Assembly (NCBI GenBank): GCA_003210235.1
Contig: QCVV01000005.1
Coordinates: 1-38,034, forward strand
Direction of reading: 5' to 3'
Length of the DNA: 38,034 nucleotides
From: Prochlorococcus sp. AG-686-O05
GTDB taxonomy: Bacteria; Cyanobacteriota; Cyanobacteriia; PCC-6307; Cyanobiaceae
The translations under genes were made by a program, and so were the position numbers. Of this stretch, positions 30,917 through 38,034 are shown piece by piece. The notes beneath the pieces were generated by a model. The model saw nothing but the letters and a program-made list of their open reading frames with translations, was not told the DNA's origin and ran no database searches. Position 1 is the first letter of the stretch. Each line of letters begins with the position of its first letter.

Positions 30917-31435
30917 ATGAATCGATTTAGCTTTTTGAAATACTTTTTATGTATGACTTTTTCTTTTCTGATTTTTACCTCTCCTGTTTTTGCAGGTGCA
31001 AATGTGGCGTCTAAAGGAGAGGGAGATGAGGTTCCTAGTTACGTAAGATCTAATATTACTGGTTTTGATTTTCACGGAGAGGATCTTCATTTATCCTCAA
31101 TAGCAGGAGCAGTAGCAAGAGATGCTGACTTTAGTGAAGTCGATCTTCATGGAACAACATTAACTTTATCTGACTTAAAAGGTTCTAATCTTAATGGAAT
31201 AGATTTAACTGATACTCTCGCAGATAGAGTAAATTTCCAAAAAACAGATTTAAGGAATTCCATATTGATAAACATGATAGCTTCTGGGAGTAGCTTTGCT
31301 GGTGCTCAAATAGAAGGAGCAGATTTTTCTTACGCGATTCTGGATAGTGAAGACCAGAGAAATCTTTGCAAAATTGCTGAAGGAGTTAATCCAACTACAG
31401 GAGTTTCTACTAGAGATAGTCTTGAATGTAATTAA
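30917..31435 (+). CDS. Secreted pentapeptide-repeat protein
   Basis: 172 residues. Signal peptide to about residue 26 (SPVFA then GANV). Residues about 45-145 carry pentapeptide repeats (A/N-D/[LF]-x-x pattern: [40 protein letters not shown]), forming a right-handed quadrilateral beta-helix. Thylakoid-lumen pentapeptide proteins of this size are known in plants and cyanobacteria. Two Cys near the C-terminus (CKIAEG ... LECN) may form a disulfide cap. Confidence 0.88.
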   Translation: MNRFSFLKYFLCMTFSFLIFTSPVFAGANVASKGEGDEVPSYVRSNITGFDFHGEDLHLSSIAGAVARDADFSEVDLHGTTLTLSDLKGSNLNGIDLTDTLADRVNFQKTDLRNSILINMIASGSSFAGAQIEGADFSYAILDSEDQRNLCKIAEGVNPTTGVSTRDSLECN

Positions 31436-31446
31436 GTAGTTTTTTA

Positions 31447-31806
31447 TTAGATAAATTTTTTCTTCCCATTAATATATTTATAGATCTTTTGATCTGGGTC
31501 TATAAATATAGTTTCTCCATTTAATTTTGACTTCTTAAATTTTGAGAGTCTTGCTCTATGAATATTAGATTTTCTATTTGTAATATCTTCATTATCATAA
31601 AGTCCTATATTGATATTAATATCCGGATCTGAAAATGTTTTTTCATCGTCTCGTGAAAAAATTTTTTCAATATTTGACTCTTTACTAAGAAGTTTCTTTT
31701 TAAATTTAGATAACTTATTATTCTTATTTTTTTTTATATTTGTAATTTTTTTAATTAGTAAAATTAAAACTGAAGCACAAGCAAAGCCAATTAAATATAT
31801 ATTCAT
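31447..31806 (-). CDS. Membrane-anchored basic protein
   Basis: 119 residues: one N-terminal helix (about 3-20), then Lys/Asn-rich sequence and strand-like SGDPDININIGLYD-type region ending GETIFIDPDQKIYKYINGKKKFI. It overlaps the preceding gene by 4 nt (ATGA), so they are co-translated. Function unknown. Confidence 0.55.
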   Translation of the reverse strand: MNIYLIGFACASVLILLIKKITNIKKNKNNKLSKFKKKLLSKESNIEKIFSRDDEKTFSDPDININIGLYDNEDITNRKSNIHRARLSKFKKSKLNGETIFIDPDQKIYKYINGKKKFI

Positions 31807-31997
31807 CTAATTTTAATTTTGAAATCAAATCCTAAATTGCTTTTAGTGGTTAATATTTCCTTTTTAAAAATCCCATAGGTAAAAATCCCAGATAAAGTTT
31901 TTAGAGATTCAAAAACCAAAAAAGAGATTAATAAGAAGAAAATCATAATTGAATCAACAAGATAACTTCTTTTTTTATTTAACAAATTATTCATCAA
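31803..31997 (-). CDS. Small membrane protein, coupled to the next gene
   Basis: 64 residues with a helix near 15-33 (DSIMIFFLLISFLVF) and a basic tail. Its stop overlaps the start of the following gene by 4 nt. It lies 8 nt downstream of the PfkB-family kinase gene and probably belongs to the same transcript. Confidence 0.5.
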   Translation of the reverse strand: MMNNLLNKKRSYLVDSIMIFFLLISFLVFESLKTLSGIFTYGIFKKEILTTKSNLGFDFKIKIR

Positions 31998-32005
31998 AAA
32001 TTCAC

Positions 32006-32878
32006 CTAACTATAGTTGTTAACATTTTTATATGGTCCAAAATGTTCACTGCAATTTCTACCCATTATTTTAGCAAGATTTAAACTTTCTTCTATATTCC
32101 AATCTGAGGAAAGTCCATAAAGGATTCCAGCTGCGAAAGAATCTCCGCATCCATATGAGTCAATCTTATTGTTTTTAGTTTTAATAGCTTTATATCTTCC
32201 TCCTGGAAATACTATCCCACCATTTTCTCCTTCTGTTTTAAAAACATATTTCGGTTTTAATTTTAATTCGTTTAAAGAAAAAACTTCTCCGGGATCAAGA
32301 TTACTTCCAATTAATCCATCTAAAAATATCCCAGATTCATTAATTATATTTAATCCTACTCTGGGAGTGGTACATAATGTTTTAGCTACCCTTGATTTTT
32401 TAAATAATTCTTTATCGCCTGCCGTAATAAAAACTCCATCCATATCATTAAGAGTAGCCCAATCTAAATCATCATTATGATTAGGAGACAATCTATCTCC
32501 AATAATAGTAATAGATCTTTCACCATCAGAGTCAATTACACTGAAACCTTTTCTTGTTGGTTTATCTCGCCATGCTACATGTAATTTAATACCCATATTT
32601 TCAAGAATATTAAAACATTGCTTGCCATAAAAATCATTCCCTAAAGCTGTAAAAAAATGCACTTCGCTATTGGTTAATTCCCTTAGTCTTTTAGCTATAA
32701 CTGATCCTCCCCCGGCAGGATATTCTAAAGATTTTTTAGAATGCGATATTAAACCTGGTTTAGGTAATTGATCTACTTCAATAAAATTTATCCACTCAAT
32801 ATGTCCAATAACAGCGAATCTTAAATTACCCTTTATAAATTTAAAATCCTGCACTTTATTATTTTCTTCTTCAATCAT
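32006..32878 (-). CDS. PfkB-family carbohydrate/nucleoside kinase
   Basis: 290 residues from ATG 32878. Longer starts (33016, 32929) run into the divergent gene and encode sequence unlike kinases, so I reject them. PfkB features: N-terminal FAVIGHIEWINFIEV, GGGSVIAKRLREL, the substrate-binding GNDFYG, and the anion-hole/catalytic segment GCGDSFAAGILYG with Asp at about 246 (usually GAGD). Ribokinase-like enzymes phosphorylate sugars or nucleosides; the exact substrate is not readable. Confidence 0.88.
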   Translation of the reverse strand: MIEEENNKVQDFKFIKGNLRFAVIGHIEWINFIEVDQLPKPGLISHSKKSLEYPAGGGSVIAKRLRELTNSEVHFFTALGNDFYGKQCFNILENMGIKLHVAWRDKPTRKGFSVIDSDGERSITIIGDRLSPNHNDDLDWATLNDMDGVFITAGDKELFKKSRVAKTLCTTPRVGLNIINESGIFLDGLIGSNLDPGEVFSLNELKLKPKYVFKTEGENGGIVFPGGRYKAIKTKNNKIDSYGCGDSFAAGILYGLSSDWNIEESLNLAKIMGRNCSEHFGPYKNVNNYS

Positions 32879-32919
32879 AAGTTTATAAATACTATTATTA
32901 AGGTATATATCATTTACAT

Positions 32920-33288
32920 ATGGATTCATTAAGCATACTAAAAGATAATAGACAAAAACTATCGTATCTTTACCTTTTTCTATCAATCCTAGGAGCAATC
33001 CTTCCCATGATGGCAAATTTTGATTTTGCTATTGAATATGGAAATAGTTTTGACATTAAAAATTTTATTTCATTAGCAAATGCTAATCCAGCAGCTCAAT
33101 CCATTTCTAGAGATTTATTGGTGGGAGCCACTGCAGTTTTTATTTGGATAGTAAATGAATCTAAAAAATTGAATATAAAAAATATGTGGGTTGTTTATAT
33201 TGGAACTTTTTTAATAGCATTTGCTTTCTCTGCTCCTTTTTTCTTATTTCTTAGAGAAAGAAGAATAATTGAAATAGAAAAAAAATAA
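32920..33288 (+). CDS. DUF2834 membrane protein
   Basis: 122 residues with four membrane helices and the DUF2834 pattern: LGAILPMMANFDF, ANPAAQSISRDLLVGATAVFIWIVNE and a final LFLRERR. Function unknown; common in cyanobacteria. Divergent from the kinase gene, with 41 nt between. Confidence 0.8.
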   Translation: MDSLSILKDNRQKLSYLYLFLSILGAILPMMANFDFAIEYGNSFDIKNFISLANANPAAQSISRDLLVGATAVFIWIVNESKKLNIKNMWVVYIGTFLIAFAFSAPFFLFLRERRIIEIEKK

Positions 33289-33308
33289 ATATTATTTACA
33301 TATAACTT

Positions 33309-34538
33309 TTAAAATGATTTCTTAAATATCATCGCAAACATTGAAAAACAAAAAAATGAAATAGCTACCCACATAATCGATGCATAACCAAAAAGATCTA
33401 GCACTCTCCCAGAAATAAATGGCCCAAAAAAATATCCCATTGCGAAACATTGCGATAACAGTGCTAGTGCATAACCTTTTTTATTTGCAGGGGCAATACT
33501 GAAAACAACATCTGTAGATGTTGGTAGGAAGGAAGATGTGCCTAAACTTATTAAGACTATTGCAAAAAACACGAAATAGAAAGCTGAAGTATTTAAATAA
33601 CTAGAAATAAATAACAAAAGTGAGGCGAAAGAAAAGTTGATTAAGCTAAATTTCAAGCCAAATAATTTTCCTTTTTTTGATATCCATGATCCAATTGGCC
33701 ATTGTAAAATTAATAATAAAATCAACTGAAAAGAAATGATAAAACTAATAACTTGTTCATTTAAGACATCTCTAAAAACTCCACCCTTAACAAGATCAAG
33801 TGGTAATGTCACCTGAATTAAAGCGAGAGATGTAGTTATCAATATTACAGATAAAACTATTATGGTTGTATTTTTGTTCCACTTCTCTTGATAGATTTTA
33901 ACGTGATCTAAAGCCTTTTTTTGTGAGCTCTCTAAAGTTTTTTTTATCGACTTTTTATTTCTTAAAATCAAAAAAATAATTGAAAGCATACAAAATATAT
34001 CATTTAAAAAAATCGATTTAAGATAAATAAAATTATTCATAAATCCACCAATAAATACTCCTAAAAATATCCCCAAAGCCTCAGAAGTTCTTACTAGGGC
34101 ATAAGCTTTTCTTGTATCAATAGGTTTACAAAAATATGGGACTACAAATTCTGCAGAAGGCCAATATATCCCCGCGGCTGCTCCGATAAAAGCTTGACCA
34201 AGTATGTAAGAGAAAGTATCTTTTGAAATAATTAAACAAAATCCTGCAGCAATACTTATGAATGAAGAGATAACTAAAGGATTATGAATTTTGCCTGTTT
34301 TATTTAGGTAATTTCCAGTAACGATTCTTGTTAAAGTACCTATGATTGCTGATATCGTAAAACCTAGACCAATTTCTGTTGCTGACAATCCAATATTATT
34401 GAAAATAAGGGATGTTAAATAAATTACTCCTCCTGCTCCAAATGAAGCAAAGAATCTTATTTTAGTAATTAACCTTAAATGAAAGGGAAATTGACTCCAC
34501 CAAAGTCTAACTGTATGAAATTTATTCGGAATAATCAC
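33309..34538 (-). CDS. MFS transporter
   Basis: 409 residues, about 12 membrane helices with the MFS split in the middle (loop 195-220). Landmarks: GFTISAIIGTLTRIVTGNYLNKTGKIH (motif A-like loop) near residue 58-84 and GAAAGIYWPSAEF. It starts at GTG 34538; a stop lies upstream and no ATG. Substrate unknown; members include drug and nutrient exporters. Its start is 2 nt from the divergent hydrolase start. Confidence 0.85.
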   Translation of the reverse strand: MIIPNKFHTVRLWWSQFPFHLRLITKIRFFASFGAGGVIYLTSLIFNNIGLSATEIGLGFTISAIIGTLTRIVTGNYLNKTGKIHNPLVISSFISIAAGFCLIISKDTFSYILGQAFIGAAAGIYWPSAEFVVPYFCKPIDTRKAYALVRTSEALGIFLGVFIGGFMNNFIYLKSIFLNDIFCMLSIIFLILRNKKSIKKTLESSQKKALDHVKIYQEKWNKNTTIIVLSVILITTSLALIQVTLPLDLVKGGVFRDVLNEQVISFIISFQLILLLILQWPIGSWISKKGKLFGLKFSLINFSFASLLLFISSYLNTSAFYFVFFAIVLISLGTSSFLPTSTDVVFSIAPANKKGYALALLSQCFAMGYFFGPFISGRVLDLFGYASIMWVAISFFCFSMFAMIFKKSF

Positions 34539-34540
34539 AA

Positions 34541-36103
34541 TTGAAATTCATTTTTATACTTTTTTTAAGTTTCTTTAGTTTTAGTTCAGCAAAAGATGCA
34601 ATAGCAGCTGAAAAGATAAATTTCAAGTTCGAAGAGATGTCAATCCCTTTAACTATAGATCAGTTATTAAACTTAGAGAATTATAAGGATGATTCTACAG
34701 AGCTAATAGAGTGGTTTAAACAAAATGGATTTTTAAAAGTATTTGAGATATCAAAAATTTTAAAATTCCCAGTTTTTAAAGAAGAAAGTTTAAACAGGCA
34801 AGTATTAAGAAGTTGGGTAGGTAGAAAGATTCTTTCAGAATTAAGTAATACTATTCTGGTTCCCAATGACAAAGATGGTATTAAGGTTTTTAATACAATA
34901 GAAAGTTTGTTGGAAGTCAAAAATGAAGTTTCGACTTTGGACATCCTAAAGGATTTACCTTCAGAAGAAATTTCATTAGATATTGATAATTTAATCTTAA
35001 TAGTTTCTTCATGGAAAAATGAATTAGCAAAGCAACAAAGTCTAAACCTAAAATTAAAATCATTAGAAAAAACCAATAACTCTTTTTCTAAGAAAAAAGT
35101 ATATAAAGATGATTCAGATCTTATAAAAATTAATAAGAAAATTTATTCGCCACATAGAGGTGAGCCTTTAAAAATTGAATTATGGAAAAATAAGAAAAAC
35201 AAATCAAATAAAGATCTTGTTATATTTATGCCAGGACTTGGAGGAAATATTGATAATTTCAGATGGATTGCCATTGAATTAAGTAAGAGAGGTTGGCCCG
35301 TAGTATTTATAGACCATGAAGGAAGTAATTCAGAGGCATTATTAGAAGTTATCAAGGGTACTAATTCAATTCCAACTAGTGCTGACTTTTTTTTATACCG
35401 TATCAAAGATTTAGATACAGTAATAAAAGCGCATAATAATGGGAAATTAGGATTAGCCAATGATTCCTATATTTTAATGGGACATTCATTAGGAGCTTTA
35501 ATAGCTTTTTTATATGAAGGTGATTTACCTAAAGATGACTTTGAAAAAAGATGTGATTTAGCTTTAAAAGATTTTGCGATAACAAATTTATCAAAATTAA
35601 TCCAATGTCAATTAAACGAAATTCCATTACCCGAAATAATCAATTCAAAGAAAGCAAATGGAATCATAGGATTTAATTCATTTGGCAGCATAATCTGGCC
35701 AAATGAAAAGAATTCTGGAATTGAGATTCCAGTACTGTTAATTGGAGGAACTTATGATCTTATAACTCCCTTAATTAGTGAGCAATTCAAAGTATTTTTA
35801 TCTACAAATAATAATCCTTTAAATAGATTCTTGATTATTGAGGGATCAAGTCATTTTTCACCAATAAGAATCAATGATAAGTATTCAGAAAATATCGAAA
35901 ATAATGATATTTTTAAAATAAATAAATCCTTTATTGGATCTAATCCTTACTCTTTTCAAAATTTATCTTTGAAAGTTATTGTAGAGTTTTTAGAAAATAT
36001 AAAAAATAATGAAAGCATTGAAGTTATAAAAAATCAAACTGAAAGCAATCTTGATTTTCATCTTTTAGATAGAAAGGCTTTAAAAGCAATAATCAAAAAT
36101 TAG
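34541..36103 (+). CDS. DUF1400 alpha/beta hydrolase, secreted
   Basis: 520 residues from TTG 34541 (only start, since a stop is upstream). Signal peptide to about residue 23 (FFSFSSAKDAIAA then EKINF). Residues about 24-155 are the cyanobacterial DUF1400 domain (IPLTIDQLLN..., LNRQVLRSWVGRKIL). The hydrolase core follows: MPGLGGNIDNFRW oxyanion region, nucleophile Ser316 in GHSLG, Asp406 in GGTYD and His438 in SSHFS. Probable periplasmic or lumenal lipase/esterase. Stops overlap the convergent permease gene by 4 nt. Confidence 0.85.
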   Translation: MKFIFILFLSFFSFSSAKDAIAAEKINFKFEEMSIPLTIDQLLNLENYKDDSTELIEWFKQNGFLKVFEISKILKFPVFKEESLNRQVLRSWVGRKILSELSNTILVPNDKDGIKVFNTIESLLEVKNEVSTLDILKDLPSEEISLDIDNLILIVSSWKNELAKQQSLNLKLKSLEKTNNSFSKKKVYKDDSDLIKINKKIYSPHRGEPLKIELWKNKKNKSNKDLVIFMPGLGGNIDNFRWIAIELSKRGWPVVFIDHEGSNSEALLEVIKGTNSIPTSADFFLYRIKDLDTVIKAHNNGKLGLANDSYILMGHSLGALIAFLYEGDLPKDDFEKRCDLALKDFAITNLSKLIQCQLNEIPLPEIINSKKANGIIGFNSFGSIIWPNEKNSGIEIPVLLIGGTYDLITPLISEQFKVFLSTNNNPLNRFLIIEGSSHFSPIRINDKYSENIENNDIFKINKSFIGSNPYSFQNLSLKVIVEFLENIKNNESIEVIKNQTESNLDFHLLDRKALKAIIKN

Positions 36104-37122
36104 TATTCAATTCGAGGATCTAAAATAGAAATTAAAATATCCACAAAAAGATTTAATGAGACTATTAGTAAAGAGGTTATAATTACAATTCCTTGAACAA
36201 CAGTATAATCCCTTTGGGAAATAGCTTCATGTAACCTTAAAGCTATCCCTGGCCATGAAAAGGTAACTTCAAAAAGAAGCGCTCCTCCTGCTAAAGAAGC
36301 TATTGTTAAGCCTGAAATCGTAACAATAGGCAAAAGTGCATTAGGTAAAGAGTGATTTAAGATAATTTTCCTTCTTGAGATTCCTCTGCATAAAGCTGCA
36401 TTTACATAATCACTTTTTAGTGTCTTGTCTAAATTTATTCTTAAAGATCTACTAAAAATTCCGCTCAAAAGAAACCCAAGAGTTATTGAAGGAAGAGCAA
36501 GATGATATAAACTTTCTCTTAAATAGATAAGATTATTATTTAGAAGACTATCTAAAACTAGAAAGCCTGTAATTTTAGGTTGGCTAAAAGTGATTGGGAA
36601 CCTCCCACCAATTGGAAAAATTCTTAAATATACCGAAAATATTAATTGAGCTAAAATTGCCCCCCAGAAAGGTGGAATTGCATATGAAGAGATTCCTATT
36701 ACTCTAGCTATGTAGTCTCCTTTTTTTCCTTTATTTTTTAAACCAAAAAAACCAAGAGGAAAGCCTATGAAGATAGCAAAGAATATTGAAAAGATTCCTA
36801 GTTCTAAACTCGCTGGTAATGATTTAAGAATAATATCAAGAACCGGTTCTTGAGTACTTAAAGATTCTCCAAAATTCAAGTGCAAAATATTATTAATGTA
36901 AGAAAGATATTGACTAAGTAGAGATTCATTTAAACCTAATTTATATCTAAGAATTTCTCTTGAAGCTTCATTAGCTCCAGATCCTAAAATTGCGTCAACT
37001 GGGTCTCCTGGCGCAACTCTCAACAAAATAAAAACTAATGTAGATATAATCAACAGCATTAAAGGTATTAAAGAAATCTTTAATAAAGAATAATTTAAAA
37101 GTTTATTAAGATCTCTACTCAT
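36100..37122 (-). CDS. dppB: Peptide ABC transporter permease
   Basis: 340 residues from ATG 37122 (the frame opens at 37140). DppB/OppB pattern: six helices, VAPGDPVDAILG near the N-terminus after helix 1, and the cytoplasmic loop LCRGISRRKIILNHSLPNALLPIVT that contacts the ATPase. It forms the channel of an oligopeptide or nickel-type importer with the SBP upstream. Its start overlaps the SBP stop by 8 nt (ATGAGTAG), so they are translationally coupled. The partner permease and ATPases are not in the window. Confidence 0.85.
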   Translation of the reverse strand: MSRDLNKLLNYSLLKISLIPLMLLIISTLVFILLRVAPGDPVDAILGSGANEASREILRYKLGLNESLLSQYLSYINNILHLNFGESLSTQEPVLDIILKSLPASLELGIFSIFFAIFIGFPLGFFGLKNKGKKGDYIARVIGISSYAIPPFWGAILAQLIFSVYLRIFPIGGRFPITFSQPKITGFLVLDSLLNNNLIYLRESLYHLALPSITLGFLLSGIFSRSLRINLDKTLKSDYVNAALCRGISRRKIILNHSLPNALLPIVTISGLTIASLAGGALLFEVTFSWPGIALRLHEAISQRDYTVVQGIVIITSLLIVSLNLFVDILISILDPRIEY

Positions 37123-38034
37123 TAATGAATTTGAGATCACTCATTAAAATAATTCCTGCACCATTAAAAATAGGTTTTGAAATTTGATTTTGCGACCAAG
37201 CTTTTTGAGATGAAATCCATATTGGAATATAAGGTATTGATTCTGAAGCTATTTTCTCTATTTCAATTAATTTCGCTAATCTTTCTTTACCGTTTAAATT
37301 TTCGCTATCAAGAAATAAATCTTCTACTGTATTCGATCCCCAAAAACTTCCGCTGTAAACAGATTCTCCTTTTTTACAGTTTTCAGCATCTATTTCACTG
37401 CAACTTAGAAGGGGTGTTAAATATGCCTCTGGGTCAGAATAAGCACCTGTCCAATCAAGAATAACCGCTGTATATATTCCTAAATTCAGATTCTTATAAA
37501 TAGTTGTGGACTCTACTCCGTTGAGTTTAATATTAATACATTCATTCAAAATATTTTTTATTTGTTCTTGCCAAGAAAGAGCAATAAGTTTATCAGCAGG
37601 TACGTTAGATCTATAAGTAAGAGGAAAATCTAAAACATTACCATTACAGTAACCTTCTTTTTGTAGTAACACTTTTGCTTCAAAGGGATCATATTTTGGC
37701 CATAATTCTTTCTTGTTATTTTTTTTATAAATTGGCGGAACAAGTGATCTTGAGGGTTGCCTTAATCCATAACTAACCTTTTCGCTAATGAAGTCTCTAT
37801 TAAGACTTTTAGCTATAGCCAACCTTACATTAATATTATTTAAGGGATAAGAATTTGTTCTTAGACTAATAAAACTTATTTCTGTAGCCGGACTCTTTCC
37901 TTCTTTAATTTCTTTGTTATTGCTTAATAAATTTAAATTATTTCTTTGAATATCATCGATTGAATTTGATAAAAGAACATCAATTTGTTTACTTTTTAGA
38001 GCTCCGAAAAGAGAAGAAGAGTTGGAATATCCAA
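37115..38034 (-). CDS. Peptide ABC transporter substrate-binding protein (partial)
   Basis: The 5' part lies beyond the right edge; the open frame fills 37115-38034. Solute-binding family 5 landmarks: NVRLAIAKSLNRDFISEKV, PPIYKKNNKKELWPKYDPFEAKVLLQKEGY, IKLNGVESTTIYKNLNLGIY and WTGAYSDPEAYLTPLLSC. The protein binds peptides (or nickel/heme-like ligands) outside the membrane and hands them to DppB. Signal peptide not visible. Coupled to the permease gene by overlap. Confidence 0.88.
   Translation of the reverse strand, partial: GYSNSSSLFGALKSKQIDVLLSNSIDDIQRNNLNLLSNNKEIKEGKSPATEISFISLRTNSYPLNNINVRLAIAKSLNRDFISEKVSYGLRQPSRSLVPPIYKKNNKKELWPKYDPFEAKVLLQKEGYCNGNVLDFPLTYRSNVPADKLIALSWQEQIKNILNECINIKLNGVESTTIYKNLNLGIYTAVILDWTGAYSDPEAYLTPLLSCSEIDAENCKKGESVYSGSFWGSNTVEDLFLDSENLNGKERLAKLIEIEKIASESIPYIPIWISSQKAWSQNQISKPIFNGAGIILMSDLKFINE

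Noticed and set aside
32879-33016. Longer N-terminus for the PfkB-family kinase
   Set aside because: The extension overlaps the divergent DUF2834 gene and has no kinase-like sequence; ATG 32878 fits the family.

Overview
The window is very AT-rich, densely packed chromosomal DNA from a picocyanobacterium, almost certainly a high-light-adapted Prochlorococcus. The basis is gene content: two plastid-lipid-associated (PAP/fibrillin) proteins, DUF2470, DUF2839, DUF1499, DUF2834 and Nif11-like small proteins, a cyanobacterial DUF1400 hydrolase, a lumenal pentapeptide protein, many 30-100 residue membrane proteins, and two RNAs that look like the cyanobacterial sRNAs Yfr1 and Yfr2. The strain cannot be named from sequence alone. 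No tRNA, rRNA, CRISPR array, transposase or integrase was seen.

Layout. 1-7.6 kb: tail of a glutathione peroxidase, a TatA-like protein with nine 17-residue repeats, a tRNA-dihydrouridine synthase, a thioesterase, an Mrr-like nuclease, a MAPEG protein, a fibrillin and a DUF1330 protein, mixed with small unknowns. 7.6-9.6 kb: a run of tiny genes (Hli-like N-terminus, DUF2839, Nif11-like), then a second fibrillin. 10.4-12.7 kb: an intimin/invasin-type outer-membrane beta-barrel followed by a secreted protein, probably one operon. 12.8-16.7 kb: TM2 protein, OsmC protein, DUF1499 protein and short membrane proteins. 17.1-17.35 kb: two sRNA genes in tandem on the minus strand.

18.4-24.9 kb is a zinc-homeostasis island: znuB, zur, znuC, znuA, a CobW/COG0523 GTPase and a WD40 protein. 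A perfect Fur/Zur-type palindrome lies upstream of znuA and a weaker one upstream of the GTPase gene. The substrate-binding protein carries two copies, and the GTPase one copy, of what appears to be the same extra domain (FEWxG ... FT[E/Q]H), each followed by a His-rich stretch. This is the most unusual signal in the window: it suggests a shared zinc-handling module in a periplasmic binding protein and a cytoplasmic GTPase.

25.1-25.7 kb is a 0.6-kb gene-poor stretch with one excellent Shine-Dalgarno site, two very short ORFs and a strong terminator. 26.9-30.2 kb holds the known trio of circularly permuted ATP-grasp, alpha-E and transglutaminase-like proteins in one tight operon, possibly followed by a cupin-like gene. 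30.9-38 kb carries the pentapeptide protein, a PfkB-family kinase, a DUF2834 protein, an MFS transporter back-to-back with an alpha/beta hydrolase, and part of an oligopeptide ABC transporter (permease and substrate-binding protein) running off the right edge.
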